NCBI GenBank assembly: GCA_910578615.1
Contig: CAJTRI010000024.1
Coordinates: forward strand, 1-25,529
Direction: 5' to 3'
DNA length: 25,529 bases
Source of the DNA: an uncultured Duncaniella sp.
GTDB taxonomy: Bacteria > Bacteroidota > Bacteroidia > Bacteroidales > Muribaculaceae
Below the pieces are notes generated by a model, which was not told where the DNA came from, did no database searches, and saw only the letters and a list, made by a program, of their open reading frames with translations. Below are positions 1 through 8,006 of the stretch, piece by piece. The first letter of the stretch is position 1, and each line of letters starts with the position of its first letter. Position numbers and translations under genes: made by a program.

Positions 1-61
1 GTAGGATTGCTCCTACGTCAGTTTAGCAAACTGGTGGTTTCAGCCACTCACCCACCTCTCC
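1..61 (-). tRNA. tRNA-Ser (anticodon GCU), 5' part, truncated by the window start
   Basis: Read on the minus strand, the sequence begins GGAGAGG (acceptor strand), followed by TG, a D arm with GGT...ACC and an anticodon loop TTGCTAA. The anticodon GCT lies at 25-27 and reads AGC/AGU serine codons. After it comes the start of a long variable arm (GTAGGA-GCAA-TCCTAC), typical of tRNA-Ser. The T arm and 3' acceptor strand lie outside the window. The anticodon stem has four clear pairs and one C-A closing mismatch. Confidence 0.88.
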
Positions 62-95
62 TTTCTTGTCATTGCCCTTCCTCTGAAAAGCGATG

Positions 96-127
96 CAAAG
101 TTAGGGCTTTTTCGCGAACCATGCAAA
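96..127 (-). promoter_or_regulatory. Bacteroidetes-type promoter for the tRNA-Ser gene
   Basis: On the minus strand, TAACTTTG (96-103) matches the Bacteroidetes -7 consensus TAnnTTTG. A TTTG (124-127) sits 20 bp upstream, as expected for the -33 element. The predicted start lies roughly 25-30 nt before the tRNA 5' end. This is motif matching only. Confidence 0.6.
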
Positions 128-228
128 TTCTCACACAACTTTTTTATTCCTTTTTCGCTAAAAAATTGTCAGGGACTAAAATAATCTCAAAATATGGTCT
201 GACAATACCCTATTTCATATTTTTTCAT

Positions 229-236
229 TAATTTTG
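229..236 (+). promoter_or_regulatory. candidate -7 element upstream of the fumarase operon
   Basis: TAATTTTG fits TAnnTTTG and would give a leader of about 45-50 nt before the fumarase ATG at 290. No convincing TTTG/TTG lies 19-21 bp upstream, so this is weak. A second TTTG at 278-281 lies too close to the start codon and has poor spacing to a TA. The rest of 128-289 is AT-rich with no gene. Confidence 0.3.
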
Positions 237-289
237 TAATTCCAAATATACCCAATCACCTATATTTATATATAATCTTTGACTCCGCT

Positions 290-1951
290 ATGGCGACAAA
301 ACCATTCAAGTATCAGGAAATGTTTCCCTTAGGGCCTGACACGACCGAGTACTACAAACTCTCTTCCGATTATGTGAAAGTAGAAAACTGGGGCGGCCAC
401 GAGTTTCTCGTGGTTGATCCGCAGGCTCTTACCGTGCTCGCACGCGCCTGTACCCATGATAATGCCTTCTATCTGCGTCGCGAACACAATGCCATGGTGG
501 CTAAGATACTTGCCGATCCCGAGGCTTCCGACAACGATAAGTTCGTGGCCCTTACGATGCTCCGCAATGCCGAGGTTTCATCAAAGGGCCAGCTTCCTTT
601 CTGTCAGGATACCGGCACCGCCATATGCCACGGAGAGAAAGGACAGAACGTATATACCGGATGCAACGACGAGGAGCGCATCTCAGAAGGCGTATATCTC
701 ACATATACTTCCGACAATCTCCGCTATTCCCAGAACGCGCCTCTCACAATGTATGACGAGGTAAATACCGGCTGCAATCTGCCGGCCCAGATAGACATTC
801 ATGCCACCGAGGGTGACGAATACAAATTCCTGTTCGTTGCCAAAGGGGGAGGCTCTGCCAACAAGACATATCTCTATCAGGAGACAAAGGCCATACTGAA
901 CCCCAAGACCCTCATACCTTTCCTTGTGGAAAAAATGAAGAGTCTCGGCACCGCAGCCTGCCCCCCCTACCATATAGCGATCGTTGTCGGCGGCACTTCG
1001 GCTGAGAAGAATCTCGAAGTCGTGAAGAAAGCTTCCGTAAAATATCTTGACACCCTACCCGACCACGGTAACGAACTCGGACACGCGTTCCGTGACCGTG
1101 AGCTTGAAGACCAGCTCAAAAAAGAGGCTGAATGTCTCGGACTCGGAGCACAGTTCGGAGGAAAATATTTTGCCCACGATATCCGTGTGATCCGTCTGCC
1201 CCGACATGGTGCCTCATGCCCTGTCGGAATAGGTGTTTCCTGCTCTGCCGACCGCAATATAAAGGCAAAAATCAATCGTGAGGGTCTCTGGGTGGAAAAA
1301 CTCGACACCAACCCCGGCGAACTCATCCCCGAAGAATACCGCAACCAGAACGAGGGTAACGTTGTGAAAATCGATCTCAACCGTCCCATGGCCGAAATCC
1401 TCGGCGAACTTACAAAGTATCCGGTTGCCACCCGCCTCTCACTCAACGGAACAATAATAGTAGGCCGAGATATAGCGCACGCCAAAATCAAGGAACGTCT
1501 TGACAAAGGCGAACCCATGCCACAATATCTCAAAGACCATCCCATCTACTATGCAGGCCCTGCAAAAACACCCGAAGGTATGCCCTCCGGATCATTCGGC
1601 CCGACAACTGCCGGACGTATGGACTCTTATGTAGACCAGTTCCAAGCTGCCGGAGGCTCCATGATAATGATAGCCAAAGGCAACCGCAGCAAACAAGTGA
1701 CCGATGCCTGTCACAAACATGGTGGCTTCTACCTCGGCTCTATCGGTGGCCCGGCGGCTATACTCGCACAAAACAGCATAAAGAAAGTCGAATTGCTCGA
1801 ATATCCCGAACTCGGCATGGAGGCAATCTGGAAAATCGAGGTGGAGGATTTCCCCGCATTCATCCTCGTTGATGACAAGGGCAACGATTTCTTCACGCAG
1901 ATTTTCGATAAGTGCAAGGGTTGCGGCCTTGCTTCCGGCGAACAGCATTAA
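290..1951 (+). CDS. fumA: class I (iron-sulfur) fumarate hydratase, single-chain FumA/FumB type
   Basis: This enzyme interconverts fumarate and malate in the cytoplasm; in anaerobic Bacteroidales it feeds fumarate to fumarate reductase on the succinate pathway. The 553 aa length fits the one-chain class I form (about 550 aa). The N-terminal Fumerase domain covers about 20-330 and the C-terminal domain about 340-545. Three cysteines expected to hold the [4Fe-4S] cluster are visible: Cys105 in the CQDTGTA motif, Cys224 in AACPPYH and Cys318 in GVSCSAD. A KGGGSANKT loop lies at 185-193, and the C-terminal half has SGSFGPTTAGRMDSY at 433-447. The ATG at 290 gives the expected N-terminus. It is the first gene of a collinear run and the next start lies 7 bp after its stop. 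The labile cluster implies oxygen sensitivity. Function is confident; the fumA versus fumB label is arbitrary. Confidence 0.95.
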   Translation: MATKPFKYQEMFPLGPDTTEYYKLSSDYVKVENWGGHEFLVVDPQALTVLARACTHDNAFYLRREHNAMVAKILADPEASDNDKFVALTMLRNAEVSSKGQLPFCQDTGTAICHGEKGQNVYTGCNDEERISEGVYLTYTSDNLRYSQNAPLTMYDEVNTGCNLPAQIDIHATEGDEYKFLFVAKGGGSANKTYLYQETKAILNPKTLIPFLVEKMKSLGTAACPPYHIAIVVGGTSAEKNLEVVKKASVKYLDTLPDHGNELGHAFRDRELEDQLKKEAECLGLGAQFGGKYFAHDIRVIRLPRHGASCPVGIGVSCSADRNIKAKINREGLWVEKLDTNPGELIPEEYRNQNEGNVVKIDLNRPMAEILGELTKYPVATRLSLNGTIIVGRDIAHAKIKERLDKGEPMPQYLKDHPIYYAGPAKTPEGMPSGSFGPTTAGRMDSYVDQFQAAGGSMIMIAKGNRSKQVTDACHKHGGFYLGSIGGPAAILAQNSIKKVELLEYPELGMEAIWKIEVEDFPAFILVDDKGNDFFTQIFDKCKGCGLASGEQH

Positions 1952-1958
1952 ACAAGCC

Positions 1959-3164
1959 TTGCCGAGAAATATCTACGACATACGGCGATACGGCATCATC
2001 AGTTTTCTGGTGGTGTCTGTCGCCGTAGTCGCTTTGTTTCTCTATTATTCCGACTCGCTCGTCAGAGACCTGTCATCACAAGAGCGTTCGAGAATGCAGA
2101 TATGGGCTGATGCGACAAGGGAAATCGTCAACAGCGGAGCTGACGATGACACCAATCCGGCCATGATGGATTTCCTGCTCTCGATTATCGAGGACAACCG
2201 AAATATCCCCGTACTGCTGACAGATGCAGAAGACAATATTCTGATGCACCGCAATTTTAACCTGCCTGAGAATGCCGACTCTCTGGCGCCGTTTGAAATC
2301 TCGGAAGCAAATGAAAAGTTTCTGCAAAAAAAACTCAAAGCACTCCGTGACACACCTAACCGTATCGAGATAGATATGGGCATCACAGGAAAACAATTTC
2401 TCTATTATGAGGACTCCCGTCTGTTACGTTCGCTCAATTACTATCCCTATGTCCAGGTTCTCGTACTGCTTGCATTCATACTCATCGTCTATTACGCTGT
2501 CTCATCGACCAAACGTGCAGAACAGAACAAAGTGTGGGTAGGCCTGTCAAAAGAGACTGCCCACCAGCTCGGAACACCGATATCATCGCTTATGGCCTGG
2601 ATGGAACTGCTTGAAGGACTCGGTGTAGACAAGGATACAGTCAATGAGATGAACAAGGACGTAAGACGGCTTTCTACGATCGCATCTCGCTTTTCAAAAA
2701 TAGGCTCACGCCCGTCAATGGACGAAGAAGACCTTAATTCCATAGTGAAGCGTTCGTCCGAATACATGTCTACCCGCATCTCCCGACGCATAAATCTTAC
2801 TGTTGATTGTTGTCCCGGCCGGCTCGAAGTGAGAATATCCGTACCGCTTACCGAATGGGTCATGGAAAACCTGATAAAGAACGCGGTAGACGCAATGGAA
2901 GGCAATGGATCAATTAACGTAAGCACATATCGAGAAAAGGAATATGCCGTAATAGATATCTCTGACACCGGCAAGGGAATCTCAAAAAAGAACCAGAAAA
3001 ATATTTTCAGTCCCGGTTTCACTACCAAAAGCCGCGGATGGGGACTCGGGCTTACCCTTGCAAGACGCATAATAGAGGAATATCACGGAGGAAGAATCTA
3101 TGTGAAGAATTCAGAGATAGACAAAGGCACCACGTTCACAATAGAAATCCCAATCAACAAATGA
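1959..3164 (+). CDS. orphan membrane-bound sensor histidine kinase
   Basis: This is a two-component sensor kinase of 401 aa when started at TTG 1959. An upstream in-frame ATG at 1869 would overlap fumarase by 83 bp and add 30 residues unlike a kinase N-terminus, so TTG just after the fumarase stop is preferred. TM1 is about 12-30 and TM2 about 163-181, enclosing a periplasmic sensor of about 130 residues. The dimerisation helix has the phospho-acceptor His202 in KETAHQLGTPISSL, a Bacteroidetes-style H box. The ATPase domain has an N box around ENLIKNAVDAM (Asn308), a G1 box DTGKG (336-340) and a G2 box GWGLGL (360-365). No HAMP or receiver domain is evident, and no response regulator gene lies nearby. 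Its stop overlaps the prmC start as ATGA. The signal and partner are unknown. Confidence 0.88.
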   Translation: MPRNIYDIRRYGIISFLVVSVAVVALFLYYSDSLVRDLSSQERSRMQIWADATREIVNSGADDDTNPAMMDFLLSIIEDNRNIPVLLTDAEDNILMHRNFNLPENADSLAPFEISEANEKFLQKKLKALRDTPNRIEIDMGITGKQFLYYEDSRLLRSLNYYPYVQVLVLLAFILIVYYAVSSTKRAEQNKVWVGLSKETAHQLGTPISSLMAWMELLEGLGVDKDTVNEMNKDVRRLSTIASRFSKIGSRPSMDEEDLNSIVKRSSEYMSTRISRRINLTVDCCPGRLEVRISVPLTEWVMENLIKNAVDAMEGNGSINVSTYREKEYAVIDISDTGKGISKKNQKNIFSPGFTTKSRGWGLGLTLARRIIEEYHGGRIYVKNSEIDKGTTFTIEIPINK

Positions 3165-4009
3165 CACTAAGAGACAAAACCAACGCGGCTTTAAAGACCC
3201 TGTCATCTATCTATGATGACCGTGAGGCCCGCAATATCATAGATCTCGCCGTCAGCCATATAAAGGGATGGAGCCGTATCGATATGCTGCTTAACTCAGA
3301 CAAAGAAATATCGAATCTGCTCTCTGAAAAAATTGACGCTGTGACCAGACGTCTGCTCACTCACGAACCTATACAGTATATCCTCGGCGAAACATACTGG
3401 CACGGGCTGACATTGAAGGTCGCACCCGGTGTATTGATTCCACGCCCCGAGACATCAGAACTTGTCGATATAATCACAGATGAAAACAATGCGGAAGATC
3501 TCGACGTGCTCGATCTTTGCACAGGTTCAGGGGCAATAGCGCTTGCACTCTCCCGATTTCTACGTTTTCCGAAGGTCACAGCCGTTGATATATCATCCGA
3601 AGCTCTTGACATAGCCCGTGAAAACGACAAAATACTCCGAACCGGCATAAATTTCATTTTGGCAGATATTCTGAGGCCACTTCCATTTCCAGATGGCTCA
3701 TTCGACATTATGGTATCCAACCCTCCATATATATGCGAGAGCGAGAAACAGACAATGTCCCCGAATGTACTTGACTATGAACCATCGACAGCCCTTTTTG
3801 TCCCAGACTCAGATCCTTTGAAATTCTACCGTCCTATTGCTGTCGAAGGATATCGCACAGCCAAACCGGGCGCACGTATTTATCTGGAAATAAACCCGGA
3901 TCACGCACTTGTAACCAGACAGCTCCTTAGAGAGACAGGATGGAGCGATGCTGAAATCGTCAATGACATGCATGGCCGGCAAAGATTCGTCAAAGCAACA
4001 AGGCACTGA
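3161..4009 (+). CDS. prmC: peptide chain release factor N5-glutamine methyltransferase PrmC
   Basis: PrmC methylates the glutamine of the GGQ motif of RF1 and RF2 using S-adenosylmethionine in the cytoplasm. The 282 aa length matches the family. The N-terminal substrate-binding helical domain covers about 1-75. The linker has PIQYILGETYWHG and LIPRPETSELVD (92-103). The SAM loop is DLCTGSGAIALAL (118-130), and the catalytic NPPY motif is at 187-190 within SNPPYICESE. The ATG at 3161 overlaps the kinase stop codon (ATGA), which suggests translational coupling. A longer in-frame start at 3038 lies inside the kinase gene and is not needed. Its stop TGA is followed directly by the recX ATG. RF1, one substrate, is encoded in this window at 14435-15544 on the other strand. 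Confidence 0.95.
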   Translation: MTLRDKTNAALKTLSSIYDDREARNIIDLAVSHIKGWSRIDMLLNSDKEISNLLSEKIDAVTRRLLTHEPIQYILGETYWHGLTLKVAPGVLIPRPETSELVDIITDENNAEDLDVLDLCTGSGAIALALSRFLRFPKVTAVDISSEALDIARENDKILRTGINFILADILRPLPFPDGSFDIMVSNPPYICESEKQTMSPNVLDYEPSTALFVPDSDPLKFYRPIAVEGYRTAKPGARIYLEINPDHALVTRQLLRETGWSDAEIVNDMHGRQRFVKATRH

Positions 4010-4501
4010 ATGCTCCAACATCGCAAACTCACATATGAGAACGCCCTTACAAGGGCTGCCGCACTATGCTCCAAATGCGAGCAATGCTCTTCCGACATTT
4101 TGAAAAAACTGTCGGGATGGGGATTGTCATCCAACGATTCAGAACGTGTGATTGGCCGCCTCGAAGAACTCATGTTTCTTGATGACGAACGTTTTGTAAG
4201 GGCCTATGCCCATGACAAACTCGTTTTCTCTGGCTGGGGACGCATGAAGATAGCCAGAGGCCTATGGGCCAAAAGACTTCCGCGCGAACTGATCGACATC
4301 GCCCTTGAAAGTATTGACGAGGAAGAATACGAAGATGTGGCGATACGTGTAATGTCTTCCCGCACACGGCTTTATCCCGGCATGCTTGAATCATATGAGG
4401 GCCGCACAAAACTCTTGTGTTTCGGAGCAGGGCGCGGTTTTGAACTCAGTCTTCTGACCAAAATCATCACCACACTTCGCAAACAGCATGAGGAAGAATA
4501 A
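4010..4501 (+). CDS. recX: RecX family regulatory protein
   Basis: RecX proteins bind RecA filaments and modulate recombination and the SOS response. The 163 aa product is almost wholly helical and shows RecX-like tandem three-helix repeats. Landmarks are the CEQCSSDILKKL segment near 23-34, RVIGRLEELMFLDDERFVRAY (46-66) and the basic stretch KLVFSGWGRMKIARGLWAKR (69-88), the most conserved part of the family. Its ATG abuts the prmC stop with no gap, and its 3' end overlaps the next gene by 14 bp. No recA lies in the window, so the role rests on family resemblance. Adjacency to prmC is, to my knowledge, common in Bacteroidales. Confidence 0.85.
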   Translation: MLQHRKLTYENALTRAAALCSKCEQCSSDILKKLSGWGLSSNDSERVIGRLEELMFLDDERFVRAYAHDKLVFSGWGRMKIARGLWAKRLPRELIDIALESIDEEEYEDVAIRVMSSRTRLYPGMLESYEGRTKLLCFGAGRGFELSLLTKIITTLRKQHEEE

Positions 4502-5216
4502 TAGTCTTACTGACAATATCCGGGTCTGGGCAAACAGCCTTGTAGACCTTATTCTTCCAAGAGTATGCAGTGTATGCGGGACTGTCCTTGTGGAAGGAGA
4601 GGACATCATGTGTCTCAATTGCCTTGTCAACCTGCCTGTGTCAGGAATGCATGACCGGCAGCCTAACGAAATCCATGAACGTCTGATCTCCCTGCGGACA
4701 CCGATTGAAAAAGCCACATCGTATTTTTATTACAATCGCGACAACCCGTATGCCAGACTCATCCACGATACAAAGTACCGCAACCGTCCTCGTGTGGGGC
4801 GTAAACTTGCCGCAACCTATGCCAGTCAAATCATCAGTATAGGATTCTTTGACGATATTGATGCCCTTGTCCCCATCCCTATACATTTTCTGAAAAGGCT
4901 GAAACGGTCTTATAACCAGTCAGAAGAGATAGCAAAAGGAGTCTCGTTGGTGACAGGAATCCCGATTGAAGACCATCTACATGCCACACGTTACCATTCA
5001 TCCCAGACACGTAAGTCTGCAACGGTTCGCCGTCTTAATGTATCAGGCTCGTTCTCAGTAAGACACAGTTCGGATATTTCCGGCAAACATCTTCTCATAA
5101 TAGATGACGTAATAACCACCGGCTCTACAATGCTCTCAGCCATGGAGGCTCTGAAATCATATGACCCGACAGTACGCCTGAGCGTATTTTCCCTTGCACT
5201 AACACATAATTACTAA
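4488..5216 (+). CDS. comF: ComF family phosphoribosyltransferase-like protein
   Basis: The protein is 242 aa. An N-terminal four-cysteine zinc-finger-like motif (Cys27, Cys30, Cys42, Cys45) is followed by a type I phosphoribosyltransferase domain. The PRPP loop IIDDVITTGST lies at 204-214, and ALVPIPIHFLKRLKRSYNQSEEIAK (126-150) is the usual ComF core with its conserved YNQSE. ComF proteins in competent bacteria help take single-stranded DNA into the cytoplasm; in most other bacteria the role and any enzyme activity are unsettled. The ATG at 4488 overlaps recX by 14 bp. The link to DNA uptake or recombination through recX is suggestive only. No competence pilus or comEA/EC gene is in the window. 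Confidence 0.85.
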   Translation: MRKNNSLTDNIRVWANSLVDLILPRVCSVCGTVLVEGEDIMCLNCLVNLPVSGMHDRQPNEIHERLISLRTPIEKATSYFYYNRDNPYARLIHDTKYRNRPRVGRKLAATYASQIISIGFFDDIDALVPIPIHFLKRLKRSYNQSEEIAKGVSLVTGIPIEDHLHATRYHSSQTRKSATVRRLNVSGSFSVRHSSDISGKHLLIIDDVITTGSTMLSAMEALKSYDPTVRLSVFSLALTHNY

Positions 5217-5221
5217 CCTGA

Positions 5222-6379
5222 ATGATTACAAGAAGGCTCATCGCGACAACGCTCCTTATCGCCACCATCGGATGTGGCGGTCTCCGCTCTTCATGTGCCG
5301 AAACAGACACCGTCATGCAGGCCAAAAAGCCCGGTATTATCACAAGGTTCATCAAATATTTCGAAAAATCCAACAAGCACGAAATTACCAAACGCCCGCA
5401 TTTCAGCTTTCTGGCAGGCCCTCACTACTCAAAAGAATCGGGACTTGGACTTGGAATGGTGCTTGGAGGAAGCTATTCCACAGCGCCGGAAGACTCCCTT
5501 GTTCCTCTATCCAATATATCCATAGTCGGAGACATCGCCACCAAAAACCTATATATGACAGGCATACGCGGCGAACACTTCTTCTCTGACAAAAACCGTC
5601 GAATCAGCTATTCGCTTCATCTAAAATCACAGACCTCCTATTTCTGGGGTATCGGTTATGGTTGGGAACATGATAACTCAAACAAGACAAAATACAGAGC
5701 ACTTGATATCGGTCTGGATGCCTCTATGGAATGGAGGCTTTTCGGCCGCTTCTTCGCTGGCCCGGTGTTTGACGGTATGTATTTCAGCGCGCACGACCCC
5801 GCAGACCGCACCGTCTGGCAGGACGAACCTCTTTCTCATCTGAGCGTCAGTGTGGGAGGTAAGATCAGCTTTGACACCAGAGACAACCACACCTCTACCA
5901 AGAAAGGCATATATATAGAGCTGATCCAGCTTTTCGCTCCCCGTTTCATCGGAAACGGCCATTATTCCTATTCATCAACCGAGGTCAGTGCCAATCTTTT
6001 CAACCCACTATGGCGCAGTGCCACACTCGCCACACGCCTTCATGGAGCCTTCTCATACGGCCGAACTCCGTGGGGCATCCTGCCAAACCTTGGAGACGGA
6101 ACCATGAGAAGCTATTACGAAGGACGTTACCGAGACAAAGACTGTCTCGACCTCGTCATCGAACTCCGTCAGCACGTATGGCGGCGAAGCGGCATAGTGG
6201 TGTGGGGTGGTGCCGGAACCGTATTTCCGAGATTCAGAGAAATCAGATTCAGACACATCCTTCCTGAATGCGGAATAGGTTATCGCTGGGAATTCAAACG
6301 CAACTCGAACGTCCGTATAGATTACGGCATAGGAAGACATTCCACAGGTTTCGTTTTCAGTCTCAATGAATCATTCTAA
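5222..6379 (+). CDS. Omp85-type (surface antigen D15 / BamA-TamA-like) outer-membrane beta-barrel without POTRA domains
   Basis: This 385 aa protein has an N-terminal signal sequence: basic MITRR, a hydrophobic stretch to about residue 20, and likely cleavage after SSCA near 26. After a linker of about 30 residues it goes directly into alternating strands from about HFSFLAGPHYS (60-70). It contains the SFDTRDN motif (about 218-224) and ends in RIDYGIGRHSTGFVFSLNESF, which matches the last strands and terminal Phe of Omp85-family barrels. There is no space for POTRA domains, so it is a barrel-only member. Cys18 in TIGC is a poor lipobox, so a lipoprotein is less likely. It starts 5 bp after comF and overlaps the next gene by 14 bp, suggesting co-expression with the phosphoethanolamine transferase. 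The substrate is unknown. Confidence 0.78.
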   Translation: MITRRLIATTLLIATIGCGGLRSSCAETDTVMQAKKPGIITRFIKYFEKSNKHEITKRPHFSFLAGPHYSKESGLGLGMVLGGSYSTAPEDSLVPLSNISIVGDIATKNLYMTGIRGEHFFSDKNRRISYSLHLKSQTSYFWGIGYGWEHDNSNKTKYRALDIGLDASMEWRLFGRFFAGPVFDGMYFSAHDPADRTVWQDEPLSHLSVSVGGKISFDTRDNHTSTKKGIYIELIQLFAPRFIGNGHYSYSSTEVSANLFNPLWRSATLATRLHGAFSYGRTPWGILPNLGDGTMRSYYEGRYRDKDCLDLVIELRQHVWRRSGIVVWGGAGTVFPRFREIRFRHILPECGIGYRWEFKRNSNVRIDYGIGRHSTGFVFSLNESF

Positions 6380-8006
6380 TCCTTCTATGGGCAAGAAAAT
6401 AATAATACTATACACGCTGCTTATCCTTCTCATCCCCAACGTGGCCCTCTGCTTCACCGAGCATCTATCATTATCCGCTTCACTAAGCAACATCTTTTTA
6501 TCGGCCTCACTGATAGCCTTCATATTGTCAGTCTCGCCACGCCTCGGACGTAACATATGGCTATTGTTTCCGTTGTTTTTTTTCGCCGCATTACAGATAG
6601 TCCTGCTCAACCTTTACGGGCGCAGCATCATAGCGGTCGACATGTTTCTCAATCTTGTGACAACAAATTCAGGCGAGGTTGCCGAGCTCCTCGGAAACAT
6701 GCTCCCTATCCTCTCGACGGTGGTAATTCTTTACGTGCCAGTTCTGATATCCGCCTGCATAATGTGGAAGAAACATATCTCGACAGATCGCAGTACAATT
6801 ACCGTATGCCGTCGTTGCTCCATAATATTCGCCCTCATAGGCACCATCTCGTTCGGAGCGGCATGTAACAGTATAAACCCTTACAGGCCAAGCAAAGATC
6901 TGTATCCGCTCAACGTATGTTACAACATATATCTTGCCTTTGACCGCACAATCAAGACTGCCGGATATCACGACACATCAGCCGGGTTCACATATAATGC
7001 CGTTCCCACCCATCCCGCTGACTCTACTGAAATCTATATCGCAATCATAGGCGAGACATCCCGTGCCGAAAACTGGCAGCTGACAGGTTATTCACGTCCC
7101 ACCACCCCATTGCTTTCGTCTCGTAAAGACCTACTTGTCGGAAAGAACGCCCTGAGCGAAAGCAACACCACCCACAAGAGTGTCCCGATGCTCCTCAGCC
7201 CCGTGTCAGCGACTGACTTCGACAGAAATATATACAAGGCGAAAAGCATCCTCACAGCTTTCAAAGAAGCCGGATTCCATACGGCGTTCCTGTCAAATCA
7301 GGGCCATAACCGCTCGTTTATTGATTTTTATGCCGAGGAGGCAGACACCACGCTTTTTATAAAGGATGAAGAAATAGGTGACGGCAGCGACCTGCGTCTC
7401 CTCGAAGTCCTTGACGGAATAATAGCTATCGGTGGCAGGAAACAACTAATAGTGCTGCATACATACGGCTCTCATTTCAACTATCGTGACCGTTATACAG
7501 GCGTCAGGCCAACATTCGTCCCCGATGATTACGATGAGGCAGTACGCGCCAACCGCCCACTCCTTATAAATGCCTATGACAACTCCATCCTCGTGACAGA
7601 CCGCCTTGTATCTGAATGCATTACACGTCTCGAAAAGATACCCGGTCTGCTGGGTGGTGTAGTATACACATCCGATCATGGAGAGGACATATATGATGAC
7701 GAACACGGACGTTTTCTACATGCCTCTCCTCTCCCCACCATTCATCAGGTACATGTCCCTTTTCTGGCCTGGCTCTCCCCTGCCCTAACCGCAACATATC
7801 CGGAAAAGGCGTCAGCAATGTCAAGAAACATGGCCGAATTCATATCCACCTCCCGAAGCTATGCTCCTACGCTGATCGATATTGCCGGAATTGAAACAGA
7901 GAAGACTGATTCTCTTGCCTCACTCTTCTCCGTATCCTACCATCCGCACGAAGCGGTATATCTCAATGATCACAACGAATGTGTAAGTCTCATGGAATTG
8001 CTGTAA
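6366..8006 (+). CDS. phosphoethanolamine transferase-like inner-membrane enzyme (EptA/sulfatase fold)
   Basis: The protein is 546 aa. About five N-terminal membrane helices (near 11-29, 37-57, 64-84, 115-135 and 150-167) are followed by a periplasmic alkaline-phosphatase/sulfatase-fold domain. Metal and active-site motifs are IGETSRAENW (228-237, Glu230), the nucleophile region NTTHKSVPM (267-275, Thr268 or Thr269), HTYGSH (365-370), YTSDHGED (434-441, Asp437 and His438) and a later His452. EptA-type enzymes move phosphoethanolamine from phosphatidylethanolamine to lipid A or other glycans, altering charge and sensitivity to cationic peptides. Which acceptor is used here is not visible. The ATG at 6366 overlaps the barrel gene by 14 bp; an alternative ATG at 6387, 7 bp after that stop, gives an equally good N-terminus. 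Its 3' end overlaps nrdG on the opposite strand by 17 bp. Confidence 0.85.
   Translation: MNHSNPSMGKKIIILYTLLILLIPNVALCFTEHLSLSASLSNIFLSASLIAFILSVSPRLGRNIWLLFPLFFFAALQIVLLNLYGRSIIAVDMFLNLVTTNSGEVAELLGNMLPILSTVVILYVPVLISACIMWKKHISTDRSTITVCRRCSIIFALIGTISFGAACNSINPYRPSKDLYPLNVCYNIYLAFDRTIKTAGYHDTSAGFTYNAVPTHPADSTEIYIAIIGETSRAENWQLTGYSRPTTPLLSSRKDLLVGKNALSESNTTHKSVPMLLSPVSATDFDRNIYKAKSILTAFKEAGFHTAFLSNQGHNRSFIDFYAEEADTTLFIKDEEIGDGSDLRLLEVLDGIIAIGGRKQLIVLHTYGSHFNYRDRYTGVRPTFVPDDYDEAVRANRPLLINAYDNSILVTDRLVSECITRLEKIPGLLGGVVYTSDHGEDIYDDEHGRFLHASPLPTIHQVHVPFLAWLSPALTATYPEKASAMSRNMAEFISTSRSYAPTLIDIAGIETEKTDSLASLFSVSYHPHEAVYLNDHNECVSLMELL

Noticed and set aside
7..231. Open frame of 74 codons in the upstream region on the plus strand
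   Set aside because: It runs antisense through the tRNA-Ser gene and its promoter and has a low-complexity composition with no recognisable domain.
1869..1958. Upstream ATG extension of the histidine kinase
   Set aside because: It would overlap fumarase by 83 bp, and the added residues resemble out-of-frame fumarase sequence rather than a kinase N-terminus.
5222..5300. Lipoprotein signal in the barrel protein (Cys18)
   Set aside because: TIGC lacks the usual Leu/Val/Ile at -3, and an outer-membrane barrel with signal peptidase I cleavage near residue 26 fits better.
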